Positions 49,431-63,484 of a stretch of 64,000 bases of DNA are shown here, one piece after another. A program made the translations under genes and the position numbers. The DNA is from Xestospongia bergquistia (lineage: Eukaryota > Porifera > Demospongiae > Haplosclerida > Petrosiidae). The stretch spans positions 10,169,501 through 10,233,500 of the forward strand of contig OZ014411.1 of NCBI GenBank assembly GCA_963965975.1, in the 5' to 3' direction. The notes under the pieces were generated by a model that saw nothing but the letters and a program-made list of their open reading frames with translations, was not told where the DNA came from and did no database searches. Positions within the stretch are counted from its first letter, which is position 1. Every line of letters starts with the position of its first letter.

Positions 49431-52030
49431 ATAAATGGTTTCAAGGAACATGTGAATTATTAGTGTTCTGTTGATTATAATAAAGACTAGAATAAATGTG
49501 TTTGTGATGAATACACGAGAGTGATTTGGAATAATATCTATTGTTAAAGCAGATATCACTTCAAATTTCATTAACAACATGTCATCAATTTTAATATAAG
49601 ATTCACTTTAGGTGAGCTTAAGTGACTTATCTACTAGTGATATATGACAAGTTAAGCAATGCTAGAAAAAGGCAATTCCACTTACTAGACTCAAGTTAAC
49701 TCATGTTACTATAATGATGTATAGGTGGAAGTATCCATACATAGACTGTCATCATACAGTAACATTAGATTAGAACAGCTGTATTATTAAAATTTACTCT
49801 AGAAACTATCACATTTTGCATAGCTATACAAATACTCAGCATTATGGATTCTGTATCAACAAATATTACAGTAAGCTATAAACAAGCAATAAAAGCCCAA
49901 TATACCTTTGAATTATACAAATTTAACCACATAAAATGTTTGTCATTGTCAATAATCCTTATACTTTTCTCTCAAGTTTATTTCAGTTAATTGTAAATAC
50001 ATATACTAACAAGTTAGAAATAAAATATAAAGGCAAACTCTCCTACAATGAATCATTCATTGCTACAGTTGCAGTAGATATAGTAAGAAGCCATATAGTG
50101 CTATTACCTGTGGTGACATACAGTTAGTAATAGTACAAAGTTTATAACCAATAAGTACTATGTACATTAAACTTTGAAGTTTCATGTATACTATTTCTTA
50201 ACAAAGTATTGAGACTCATCATATAGTATATATACCAGCACATCACATTTGGTAGAAGAGGTCACCAGTATTCCCTGGCTTACACCACATTTCTTATATT
50301 TGTTAATATCAACTATAAATAATGTCATTGATCATAACATTTTCATTAACAGTCCAGTCAGCCATTCTCAATTTGTTACATGCAGTAGGAAAATGTACCC
50401 AATAATACTAAGATATGTAACATTTGAAAGCATATCTAATTTGTTATATACAAATATAACCTTCTTTTATCATGGTATTTATAGATGTAGGAACATAACT
50501 ATACATAATATGTTATATGACATGACTTATCTTGACTATCAGGTCTGATATACTTATTGATATACTTGTATATTGTCTCATATGATAACATTTCTTTTGT
50601 CCTATAATTGATAACGTTGTAACAACTTCAATTGAAGAAGTTCTTTGTTTCTTCATTAACTTCTAATAACTGTCAGTGTAATTAATTACAACATCTGCTC
50701 GGTGGGGTAGCCTATTTTTGGGCTTTCAATTACTTTGTATTAATTTTAAAGGTAGGTATTTATGGCATTCCACAATAATTGTAGTAGGTGATAATAACAA
50801 CAACAATATAATAATTATTTAGTGGGCATTACATCACATGGTTGTGGAAATGAGAGCAATCCATTTCAAAAAGGTATACAGCATATATAGTTCAAAAGGA
50901 GGGAATCCATCAGGGAGTCCATTGTTTCTTTTAGATGATCATACTGATTACCATTTAAGGAGAAGTTTCTGTTTTGCTTGCATGTAGTATGGTATGGTTG
51001 ACCATAATCTGGCTAGCCAACTGTATACTCTATTAGGTATTAACATTGCTGTATACATTAGTATATTATATTATTTTCAAAAGATGATTAAATTTTTTGA
51101 CCTATATTATTATTATTAATAATGTAGTCTATTAACATACAGAAATGTCCATATTGTATATTACATACATATATGTACATGTACTTTAGTATATGACATG
51201 TGTTGTTATATTATATGTACTTTGTCACTTATTAAACACACCCATTTAACCACTAAATATGTAAACAAATACTTATGAAGTACTTTATATAAGAGAGTAC
51301 ATTTCCTGTTGTTATAATGTACTTACTACATTGTTATATACTGTAGTGGAAACATTGTACCAAAGCTCTTTGTGATATATCTTAATAGTAAACTACTAGC
51401 TATAACTTCTCAGTGAAATGTTGTACAATGTACATTGTATGATTTATATATTAAGGTAGTATAAATTGTTTCAATAGTTCAAAAGGAGGAAATCATTGTG
51501 TCGTTGTTTCTTTTAGATGATCATATTGATTACCATTTAAGGAGAAGTTTCTGTTTTGTATGTAGTATGGTATGGTTGACCAAAAACTGTTTAGTCAATT
51601 GTACACTCTATTAAATATTAACATTCCTGTACACACTAATATATTATATTATGTTCAAAAGATTACATATTTGACCTATATTATTATTAATAGTGTAGTC
51701 TTATAACATACAGAAATGTCCATATAGTATACATACATATATGTACATGTACTTTAGTATATGACATATGTTGTTATGTACTTTGTCACTTATTAAACAC
51801 ACCCATTTAACCACTAAATATGTAAACAGATACTTATGAAGTACATATAAGAGAGTACATTTCCTGTTGTGATAATGTACTTACTACATTGTTATATACT
51901 GTAGTGGAAACATTGTACCAAAGCTCTTTGTGATATATCTTAATAGTAAATTACTAGCCATAACTTCTCAATGAAATGTTGTACAATGTACATTGTATGA
52001 TTTATATATTAAGGTTGTATAAATTGTTTC
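49431..52030. repeat. Fourth, most diverged copy of the duplicated block
   Basis: 49431-50560 corresponds to 32640-33500 and contains a decayed secreted ORF on the minus strand. 50880-51478 and 51478-52030 are two 0.57-kb subrepeats. The gene copy itself (exons 1-3) is absent. Confidence 0.55.
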
Positions 52031-52904
52031 AATAATATTATCAACTTGTTGTCACACCTCAAATGTAAAAATGGATTGTATTCACTTACAAGAAAATAAA
52101 TAAAGTATTTTTATCGGTAATAGTCTGCATGAATTATTTACATTGCTGTATAACATGGAGCAAAAATATTAGAGTATTATTTGTAATAAGGATATGTATA
52201 TATTATATATATGTAGGGACAACTCCACTAATAAACAACTTAATTGATTATAAATTGTTGATTGTTGAAATTATACCATGCAGTGTCTCTGATAAAACCA
52301 TCCTTCATCTCCTGCTAGAGCACTTTTAATGGAACAAGTCAAATTTATCAAGATGACTGTATATGGTCTGTGGACAAGACATGTCCTTGTTCATTACATT
52401 AATTTTGTGTAATATCATGACATAGTAAACATTATAATGTATATGATGATATGGTCATTTAGTAATGTTATGATAAATACATTTAGAATAAAATTTTACT
52501 ATTGTCATTACTGTAATAAAGTGACTTCACTTGTCAAGGTTTTAGTTACATACATGTACTACTTGACATATTATAATTTATACAGATATAAGTATATATA
52601 AACTCTGCACATCTAATGTTAATGTTTCTATGTTATTATTATAGGTTACTTGTCTGGTGAGAAGAATGACTTAGTCAGTTAACATAACAATGTTAAAAGT
52701 TTTTATAATTGATACTTAATGTTATATGTTCATAATCTGTGGCATAACTCTATCTATCTATCAACTATCTTTCTGTCTGTTCACTCACTCATAATTGAAG
52801 ATAAAATTAGTACTGAGCTATATAATTGAAGACAGAAGTATATTATAATCAATAGTAAGTTGTATGTGTTTATGTTATTTGGCAAAGCAACATTATTGGA
52901 ACAT
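52031..52904. other. No gene seen
   Basis: 52031-52260 resembles the sequence after 39540. 52750-52800 is a TCTA/TCTG-rich stretch. Nothing else is recognised before the ankyrin-gene promoter. Confidence 0.4.
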
Positions 52905-53082
52905 TAGCCTCGTCCACAGGCTTTCGCGAACATCTGTGTACGAGGCTACACCCAGCTCTGGCCACACCCACGTAATCACGTGACGTCAAAAATCGTTTCC
53001 ATATCTTTGTACAGGAAAGAAAAGAGGAGTGTCAGACTTATCTAAAGACAGAGCGAAAACTAACGAGAAGATTGTAATATTG
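52905..53082 (+). promoter_or_regulatory. Candidate promoter and 5'-UTR exon of the ankyrin gene
   Basis: A GC-richer patch. AGCCTCGT (52906-52913) and ACGAGGCT (52940-52947) form the base of an imperfect 15-bp inverted repeat. CACGTG (52977-52982) overlaps TGACGTCA (52981-52988), a canonical E-box and a full CRE/ATF site. A transcribed leader probably follows, with a donor at 53083 (TTG|GTATGA) spliced to 53423, behind a long pyrimidine tract (53326-53420). No TATA box is obvious. Confidence 0.45.
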
Positions 53083-53325
53083 GTATGAAACAATATGTTA
53101 CCATAACTACTAATAGATAAGTGTAGTATAGTAGATTTGTGACCTAGTTGGTCATTCAACAGTCAAGGCGTTCAGTTCACCAGTCAACTCTGTATTAGAT
53201 GTAGGTAGGCCAACCCATAAATTACATTGACTAAGCACCTTGACTGTTTGTTATATAGTGATATCTTAGTTATATATTGACCTTAAAATTATACAATATA
53301 ATATACCAGTGACTATATCTCTATT

Positions 53326-53420
53326 CTGTCTCTCTCTATCTGTCTGTTTCTCTCTGTCTGTCTGCCTGTACATGTCTGTCTGTATGTCTCTCTCCTCTCC
53401 CTTTCTCTTTCTCTCTCAAC
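53326..53420. repeat. Pyrimidine-rich TCTG/TCTC microsatellite at a splice acceptor
   Basis: About 95 bp of nearly pure C/T with TCTG and TCTC repeats ends in CTCAACAG, the acceptor of the ankyrin gene's first coding exon. It serves as, or grew from, the polypyrimidine tract. Confidence 0.8.
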
Positions 53421-53528
53421 AGGTTTACAAAGGAGACAATAGAGCAATTTTAAAATATCTGTGGAAGTAATCTAAACAAGGGCATTGCACTTTTTGATTT
53501 GAAGAAAGGAGTACACACAGTATATACA

Positions 53529-56500
53529 ATGGGTAATAAAAAGAGCAAACCATTGAAAGAGGAGAAGAGGACTTCTTTAGTAAGACTACTTGTATGATTT
53601 TTGTAGTAAATAGTGAACTTATGTGTTCTATACTTTATAGTCATCACTTCAAATGAGACTAAATAAGACTAATACTAACTTTTCTGATGAGACAGATGAA
53701 AGATCAAGTGGAGATCCAATGAAATTGGTCAGTACAATATTGAATGTAATAGTTAAATTATCATATCTTGTAGTCCCTTTAAATGACAGATATTACTTTT
53801 ATTATTGAGTGTTGTATATTTACATGAATCTAGCTAGAAAGTTTAATATTCTATATATCTTGAAATATGTAGAGACAAAATGGTAATGACCTTAAGACTA
53901 ACTATATAAACCACACCAACATCCAACACAATAAAGTAACTGTGTAAGGAATATTGGGGTCTAGTCCTACAATGAGCCATATAATCTCTATGTCATGATA
54001 AAAACAATTAAAGTCTATAATTCATAATATTTACATCATAAAAGCTCTATCAAAAAGGAAAATAAATGATGAGATACTTATTCATTAGTATCAATAACTT
54101 CAATTAACTCAAGAAAAACTGGAACTATAAAGTTCTAACTTTTATATTCTTTCTCTTTATATTATATGTGAGATATAGTTTATGAACTGTTTAAAGTTAT
54201 TGTCATCATGTATTGTAATACCGTATAGCGGGTTTTTTTCGAGGGATAAAATTTTCGTGGTTTTTGTGGTTGAGAAACAAACCACGAAATATTTACCCAC
54301 GAAAGTTAATTAGGTCTAATGTGCCACGCCCATTAATGCGTGCACATGGTTGCACGCACGTGATCACGTTGTTGATCAGCGAGTCTTAGATTCAGTATGG
54401 CCTTATTTCGATACTTCAAGAGGGAAAGGAACAACCTACCTGATCCTCATGGCCCTTTAGCACAATCTGTACCATCAACTTCGATTGCAGCTGCCAAGTA
54501 GGAAGATTCAGGACTGCAACTGCGAAAATATCATGGGGTTGCCAGTTTCTCTCTGGCACTCAAGTTGTTTCCCAAATTTAGTATCCCAGATCCCTTTGTA
54601 CTGGTGGTAGCCTCGTGTCATGGCTTGAATTTCGAAGTACGCCATTTGTACACCCCACGTTATAAGGGGTGTGGTTTAGACTAGATCGCTCGACCACGAA
54701 ATTTTTACCACAAACCAGCAAAATTTTTGACATCCACGAAAATTTTGCCCCCCGAAAAAAGCCGCTATACGGTATCTTGACCAATATTGATCATTGTCTA
54801 AATTCTTATACTAACCATTCATATTATATACTCATATAAACTGCTAAGAAACTCTGTTGTTCATATTTTCTGTCACAGGTAACACAAGATTTGAGTCTCC
54901 AAAGAAATGAATTAGACACTTTATCATCACAACAAAATTTGAGTGACCCTCCAAAGAAATTGATTAAAAAGGATTTTGATCCCATGTACTTGGTTAGTAT
55001 GCAGTATCTAGTCATTTTTAGAATATCCTTAACATTATGTATTAAGTGTACTATTAGTTGCTAGCATGTTACATGTTAGCAATAGATGTACGTATACGTG
55101 TCATCTTATTGACAATCAGTGTAATATCATCTTCTCTTTATATATACTAAGCAAACTTATCTTGTGTTGTAAGTTGTTTCAAATTGTTATATGATATTTA
55201 ATAATAAATTATGTTAATTATTAATAGATTGTTTGTTACTGAACAACATATTCAGCGATGAGGTTAGGTTAACTGTTTTAAAATATCAAGTAATTATAAA
55301 CCTTATAGTATTTTTAATAATAGCTCTGTAATGTTTCAAAAAGGGTCAGCTATATACTATCAATGCTAATGAATATGATAATAATATATTAATTATATTC
55401 ATAGTAATTGTATCAGTACATGAATACTGTCATTTTAATGGCCTCTTATTAACATTCTTTAACATTATTTTCTACTATAATGTAGTTTATGATCAAATAA
55501 GACTGCTGATTTCTTTATTAATTTAGTTTAGTCTAAGACTTTAATAAATCATTAATTATATGTTATTAAGTTTTATTATACTATATTAACCGAAGACATC
55601 AAATGATATAATGACTGAACACATTAAACTCTTATATTTATAATTAACTTGTTTCTTTAGTACTTTACTATTAAAATTAAATTAAAGGTAATATTTAATA
55701 TAATAAATAAGTGACTTCAGTCTTATTTATACTGACATGTAGTAATTATTAGTGTAGTCAATATAGACTTACTTTTATAATTGATATTATTTTTAACGAC
55801 ATATTTACTTTTGATAATTGATATTTATATTTAATTTTGATGTAGTGTGTATTTGTAATATTAAGTTATGTAATATGTTTTTACTAGCATCTCTTTCTCA
55901 GGATTCATCTCTGTGGTTAGCGGCTTCTTATGGTAATCTTGATGACATTAAAAAAGGAATACAAGATGGTACAAATGTCAATGCCATAGATGAGGTTTGT
56001 CAATATAATTATAGTAATATTAACATATTAAAGAAACAATGTAAAAAATATTATAGACATTACTTAGTATATCAATAATTTTTTGTTTTGGCCCTCCAAT
56101 ATAAAGACATTCATTATACTGAATAATTGAATTTTTTATTTTCCTGACCAGTTATTATGAACATCAAAATATTGATGGTAGATGTTACTATATGTGGCTT
56201 GACAAAGAAATGATACCAAAATATTAATGTGCCTTGTTTGAACTGAATCTACCCTTCAAATACATAATATTTTATTAATATTAGGAGGTACGTATTTATG
56301 AAAGTTATCAATACAAACAAGTTTGTGTCATTTTCATTGCTACTTACACCTATGAATTAATTAGACCTATTAGACATTGATTTAAACCTCAGCATTACAA
56401 ACATATATATGTAATTGTAGTAAAATGTGTCAGTTTTGTTATGAAAATATATAACAATTACAGTTCATATATTAATAACATAGTATAATATATAACTTAT

Positions 56501-59500
56501 GAACAATGTCAACTATAAAGCTTGATTACTTGTTGTTAATGTAGATTCATTGTTAAGTTAGATATACCACTAGAACAATTGTCAAAACTATCACATAACT
56601 ATCCAAACATACATTTTAATAACTATTAGGTGATAGTAAGATAATGTGTTAATTTAGTATGAAGCATGACTATTATAGCAAGTCAAAAAATGATAGTAGG
56701 TGGTCTTTGGATATTCCATGATCCTAGATAGAATTACTTAATGATCAAGTAGCTGTTTTAAAAGCCTCTTTTATGGATTATTCACATATCACTTTAATTT
56801 AAAGTGTCTTGTCTAAAAGTTTCATTATTAGGTACAAGATTTTTAAGCCCCAATGATCATAGCTTTTATTATCACTATGTAAACAATGTAATTTACCTTA
56901 TCATAGTGTGATGACATATTCTGGTATTTGCATCAAACATTTTAATCCATTTGCATCAAGTAGTGATCCTCAATGTTTCCTGTGTGCATAATAAGGTTTT
57001 TCATCTCTGTAGAGTCAACTGTTCAGTGTCAGTATTTGTTAATATTCTGTTACTTCTAAAAGGAATTATCTGTTATATCTTTTACATTGTCTTTCATTGT
57101 TCTTTTTCCTCATTATATTGTGGCATTGAAGTGTGTATAAGAATATATTACAAGACAACAGACATTTGTATACAACTACCACTTATTACATGACATTTAT
57201 AATGACTATAATGCATTGTGCATGTTATCTTTGTATCCATAGCAACAGATAATGTGTGAGGTATTGTGTCAATACAATGTAGTATGTAATGTATAGTTTG
57301 TATAAGCTGTGTTGTGTTACTATTGTGTAGTTGAATGTTACTATAGTTAGTACTGATATAGCAATGTACTTAGTAGTCTATGTGTATGTATGTAATTATT
57401 TACATATTGTATTATGTTTTTTTTATTAGTTATTTGGTGACAGTATGATCATTGCTGCTTGTAAATCCAGTAAAGATAATTCACATATTGTTGAGTTTTT
57501 AATTAAGAATGGAGCAGATGTTAATCTTCAAAATAATGTGAGTTATTAGTTATCATAATTTTATAATATTTATTGTAACATTTAATTTGTGTAATCTCAT
57601 TTATTATAGCATTTTACACATGCAGGTATGTGTTAGTGAAACTTGAAACATACACATTATATAGGACTTGATGATATACTTGTTATAGTATTTTGTGACA
57701 ATGAGTCTAGCTATAATCTGTTTGTTACTAATAAATGTTATGATCCTAGCCACACCTCTAATTATATAGTTGTAAATGTGCCAAATGTTTTTAAAATTTT
57801 ATCTAATGTATTAATTTTTTCTGTATGTTATGTTATTTGGGAAAACCACACATGTTGGACTAAAAAATTAATAAGAATAGTTGCATATATGTGCCCATTT
57901 CATATAAGATGTATAACAAATTTGGTATCCAGGAAGACCAGTCATTAAAATACCTTGATACCAAATGTGATAAACATTCTATACAAAATGGCCGTGTAGC
58001 ACTTATCTACAAGCAAATGCTTATTCAAATTTTTTTAGCACATTCTGTGTGGTTTTCTCAAATAATATCACATATTGTTCATTTGTGTAAACTAATGAAA
58101 ATGTCAGTATATACTTTTTAATAGTTATATAAAATGATACTGATTATCATTTTATTTACATGTAGTAAGTGCCATTGAACCATATAACGATAAAATGTCA
58201 GTTTTATCAAAGGCTATCTAGTGTGAGTAGTAATGTTATTGCCCTACCAACGTATACCTTCAAAATTAATTAAATTTAGGTAATTTTTATTAATAGATAA
58301 ATTACCAATAGTCCTACATAAAGACCAGTATGTGCTTCAATTATTTTTAAAAGTTTTATTCACACATCCATGCTCATACGTACACACCCGCAAACACAAC
58401 CTTTACTTTGTCTTAGTATATTGTTGTAAGTAAGTGAAAAATAAAACTATAAACTACATCATGTAAGTGTCAAGACATATACCAATTGCGTTAACTTTAA
58501 TTATGAACACTATGACAATAAATATGACATACAACTGATTATGATAGCTTGAAGTTCATTAATAGCTTTATTGTCCTATAGTGTTATATTTCTAGCATTC
58601 TATACTCTTCTACAGACGCTACTGATATTATAAATAATTGTTCATGAGGACCACCAAACAATAAGATAAGAATAACTGTTTTTCTTTTAATCTCAATACT
58701 ATAATAATGTTACTTTGGCACCTAAGTTAGTCCCTACTTAATGCCTAAAAGACTAAACCATTTAAAGCACTGATTATGCTTAGTGTTGAGTCTCAAGACA
58801 AATAAGCTTTGCATACTTTGTAACTACTTCTCAATCTCTCCCCTTGTTTCTATGTTCACTGTCACTGGTACTTTGATAAAATATTTTTATGTGTACTACA
58901 AGTTTAAAAGTGGAATTGACATTTGAAAGTAACTTACACAAGATAAAATTGACAAGCTTCCAAAAACCCTGTCATTATATTGAGTTATGTAATATTGTTT
59001 ATATCATAGCATACTATACGTGTAATATAGTATGATTGGAATTGGGTTATAACCTGTTTGTGGCTTGTCACGTTACAAGTTTAAGGTGATTAATATCATA
59101 GCTGATTATTTATTGATATGAGGAATGTTTCTGGATACTGTGTTGTGAAATCATTTCTCAAGACTGAGCAAGCATTTTCAACTATGTTACATGTTATAAT
59201 AGTATATACAGTAGAATAAGATTGTATGTAGCAATGTCATATAAATAGTTACTGACAGTGTTAACAAGGTTAATGGAATGTGTTTGTCATATGATGATTT
59301 ATTTGTTTTTGTCAGGGTGGAAATACTGCACTGCACTATGCCACATCTGAAGGTCATGTTAATTGTATTAAGGTCTTACTTGAAGGTGGAGCAGACCCTA
59401 ATTTTAAAAGTAAGGTTAGTATTTTATAAAATAATAAAAAGATAATATTATGTTAACAGTCACTGTAATGTACTATATTTACCATTCTGTACGGACATGC

Positions 59501-62500
59501 ATATGTAGCATTGTTGAGAATGCACTGCCTTTATGATTTCCTTGTCTACATTGTCAGTGTAACAAGTGTACACAATGATAACAAATCTATTTCTATAAGT
59601 GCCATTTAAACATGTTCATTTTCTTTTTTCTATTTTCGGTTATTTGCAATTATTTTGTCAGTTAAGGTTACATGGACCATACATAGTTAATATGTCAGTG
59701 CTGTTAGACTATATTACACTGCTATATTTGTTTGAGTATAAATAGGTTGTATCATGATGTTTGTACTATAACAATGTATTTTGGATAGGGTATTGTTATG
59801 ATATAATATTTAGTAACAAATAAAGCAGCATGGAAAAAAGCAGAAACCAGGCTATAAAGTCTAATGATGTCCTTTGATTACTATTTCATAGTACATACAT
59901 AGTACAGTTGTCAAAATGAATTATATTGATTATGTAAGATTATGTTGATGTGGTTTATAATGATAAAGTGTTAATGTATAGATTATAAATGAACATGGAG
60001 AAAATTATAAAACATGCTGTTCAAGTAGCTTTTGGTAAGCTAAGATATGGCAGAGTTAAGTCTGAGTAGATGAAAGCTTCAGAAGTTTTTCTTTTTGGTA
60101 TGGATATATTGGTCACTTTATCATCTATTTTGACACAAGTCTCATTTATGCTACAGTTTGCTAGGCCAATAAATCAATTGTTCCAATTTCACTTATTGTA
60201 GAAATGTTCCAAGACCAGGTACTAATCTTCTCTTCTTATTTCTCTTGCTTCCATTTCATTCAATGCCATGCTTTGTTAGTTACACACAAAATAGTAAGAC
60301 TTAGTGATACACATGCTGATAATGTATGAAAGAAATCCCAAAGTCAACAAATGACAGAGAAACTAAAGAACAAGACAACTCTCAGTTTTTATGTCAATTT
60401 ATAGTCTAAAGAACTTTTTTATTATCATGTATTATGATCTGGTCTAATGCATGTTAATTAACAGTAGTTTCACTAGGAATGCTATTGAAGTTGTGCTTTA
60501 GTAGACTTCTCTCTAAGCAAAGAGACTAGTCTAACAAGACTACATTACATGTAACATGTCCTTTTTATGAGGCAGGTTATAGCTATCGACCATGTAGGGA
60601 TCATGATGTTCCTTATTTATTCTCATTTTGTTTCCCCCACATCATCAAAAAACTATATATAGCGCTTTTAAAGATTACTTTTTAGTTATAAACATCTGAT
60701 TTTATTTGTTTCCTTCTGCACATTAACATTTTAAAGTAACTATTTTACAGACCTTGAAAGTAGCCTCTCCCAGAGATGCTATTTTATTTTTTTGAACTAC
60801 TTTTGTGAGTTCAAGTTATATTAATGTGAAAAATAAATAAAACAGAGTCATGAAAATGACTGCAGATTAGTAATTAGTATTCTATTGTCATACTACCTAC
60901 CACAATTCTAAGGTATATTTTGCCATAATTGAGAACACTTTTCTGAGAGCAAATGATAAACTTCTATTTAACATAATATAATAGCCTTTTAATTTCGGGA
61001 CTCAACATTTTGTTATAAACTATTAGAAAAATAAACATTATTCTAATGATATTGTAGATACTATATAGGAATATTCATATTGCCATTCCTACTTTGTGGT
61101 TGCTATGTTCTTGCCATCCTTACATTAATCAAAGTTTTGGTACTTTTTACTTATATCTTTAACTACAGTTCTTGAAAGACTGATTACAATACTTTCTAAT
61201 AGTAATGAGTAATACAAAGTATGTATAAAAGTAAACATTATATTTTATTAGTACTATACTAAAGATTGAGGGCTCCTGTTTCTATAATTAGTATTTGGTT
61301 TACTATGGAACGTGCTACTTGTATCATGAAAATTATTTTTTGATTTATTCTTTTAGTATGGATGCCGTCCTTTTCTATGTGCCTATTTATGTGAAGAAGA
61401 ATGTAGAGAAGGTGTTATAGAAGCACTGATGGAGGCTTGTCCTGCTGACATTGAAGAGATACATACAGTAAGATCAATGACTATGTTTGACAAATATTTA
61501 CATATTGTGAAGAAAAAGTGGTTATAGAATAATGTCATGTTGTCTTAATTGTGTAGTCAATTGGATGTGTTTCAGCATTGTTTATACTTTAAAAGTTTGT
61601 TTTGACTCTCCATTATTGATACACATATCTTTCTTTATAGCTTTATCATTAATGGTTTATTAACATATTGTATCCACATATAATAGAATAGTCTTGTTTG
61701 ATATGCCTTGTGTAAATGGGTATAATGTGAAGATTGTCTATTTGTACCTTTTATTTATCCAATTTATATTACGCTTTCATTTTACTTTCCAGCTATTCCT
61801 GTTTTTTTCTCATATGATATCACATATAATACCCCAACATTATACTGAAATAACCATTGTGTGATTAAAACTAAACTTGATACTAGCATAGTGTGTTATA
61901 CTTGTCTATAAGTTATGCCCAAAATTATGCAAGTTTAATAGGTAAACTCAATTCAATAGCATCCATTAATCTCTAAGCTAATATAGTATGTGATAATCAT
62001 GATTACAAGATGACATAATATAGTGTTTTGTACTCAAGAGGATTGTTTTTCTAAATTGAATTTACTGCGGAAACAACAAGTGTACACAATTATATGAAAT
62101 AGTTAGTGGTACAATTAAAATTCCTTTTTTTTTGGCTTCACATATAATTTAAATATCAAGTATCATTTCTCTGTATGTTTTATAGGAATACGAATTTTTA
62201 ACAGCTGCTAAAAGTAATGATGTTGATACAGTAAAGAAGATGCTTGCAGCTAATGTTTATATCAATATTGGTAATGTGGTGAGTTAGCCTTATCATAAAT
62301 TTAACAATAATAATGTATGACCTTGTACATTTTTATATGTGAGCTAAATATAAAGTATGAAATACTTTAAATAATTTACTACAACACATACACATTCTAT
62401 AATTACAATGTGTGACCTTAAGCTGTCATATTTTCTCATACCCACAGTTAGCCTTTTTTCATTGAGCATTGACAAGTTTTCTTTACTTATAACTAAGAAC

Positions 62501-63484
62501 ATTGTATTTGCTATTGTCTCTGTTGTTATATTGAAATGTCATAACATGTGCTGTTTTACATTAAATAGTTAACAATATATGAAATGGTTTTCTTTCTCAG
62601 TTGTCATTTATTTTACGATAACTGTTTGCATTAAGTGTCTCCATAATGTAAATTGAGACAACAATATCATTACCAACTATGGATGTACTACACTTCTTAC
62701 ATATACATGTATATTGTCAGAACATAACAATATTAAGAATATTGTGATAGTATTAATCAACACTATGGTTCCTAATAAGTCTAGTAAAGAGAGAGTTTCC
62801 CATAATAATTTCATTGACTCAGGATACCAAAACTCCTGAGAACAGAAATGAATTGCTAGTTACAATTATTGTTACATTAGCAAACTATTCATTTTCTCTG
62901 TCTATCTATGTATGTCACACTTAAGAATGCTTCTCAGAAACTGTAACACAAAGAATTATTTGTGGGTGTGGCTACATAAAAGGATGCATCTGCTTATTTG
63001 ACTGGCTACTGAGAAAACAAAATGTGTCATTAGCAAGTATCTCTCCTGATTACTGAAAGAAGTTGTATACACTAATAGCTAAAAACCAGTTAATGACTGA
63101 AAAAATAACTTGCATGATCTAGAATTGAATTATTGTTAGTGACCCTGGCTTATTGTGAAGTATAGTGTCCATAGCAATGACAAACACCTTAAGCATTTTA
63201 CATGTAGTGATGGCAATCATAAAACCAATATAAATTGACTTTGTATGGTTTTTTATCACTTGTATTATAGAATATTTCCAAACTATGTTTTTATTATGTA
63301 TTACAACAATGTAGTAATGTCTTTATATATTTCAATGTATTAATTATTACATGTAGTTATTATCATATATATTTGATTGTAGGATGGATGGACTGCTCTC
63401 CATTATGCTGCTAATAAGAACAGTATTGATGTGGCTGATGTTTTAGTAAAGACTCCTAATATTGATGTGAATGCTAAAAATATT
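53529..63484 (+). CDS. Ankyrin-repeat protein with possible N-myristoylation, 3' partial
   Basis: ATG 53529 lies in an exon starting at 53423. Coding exons: 53529-53579, 53641-53727, 53873-53935 (tentative), 54879-54992, 55902-55994, 57430-57537, 59316-59414, 61357-61467, 62186-62278 and 63383-63484. Every one is a multiple of three and starts in phase 0. The N-terminus MGNKKSK has the Gly2 and Lys pattern of myristoylated, membrane-attached proteins. About 110-130 low-complexity polar residues follow, then ankyrin repeats, roughly one per exon: LWLAASYGNLDDI, HIVEFLIKNGADVN, GGNTALHYATSEGHVNCIKV, a degenerate one (61357), one starting EYEFLTAAKSNDVDTV, and DGWTALHYAANKNS. The gene runs past the right edge, so C-terminal domains are unknown. 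It is probably a cytoplasmic scaffold at the membrane. Confidence 0.8.
54218..54775. mobile_element. 558-bp TIR element inside an ankyrin-gene intron
   Basis: The ends are ATACCGTATAGCGG and its reverse complement. The similarity of the inverted arms continues for about 45 bp (TTTTTTCG, AAAATTTTCGTGG). The interior is clearly GC-richer than its surroundings. At about 54398-54499 it reads MALFRYFKRERNNLPDPHG and on to SVPSTSIAAAK, ending in TAG; this resembles the N-terminus of transposon-encoded proteins I have seen in sponge genomes (memory, unverified). The target duplication is unclear; TA or AT is possible. Confidence 0.65.
55995..57429. other. Ankyrin-gene intron, nothing else seen
   Basis: AT-rich intron. 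The open frame at 56951-57193 has no splice context or recognised motif. Introns 57538-59315, 59415-61356 and 61468-62185 are likewise empty as far as I can see. Confidence 0.45.

Noticed and set aside
57643-57948. Plus-strand ORFs in the ankyrin-gene intron (also 56951-57193 and 57891-58121)
   Set aside because: No splice signals in phase with the gene and no recognisable motif; AT-rich chance frames.
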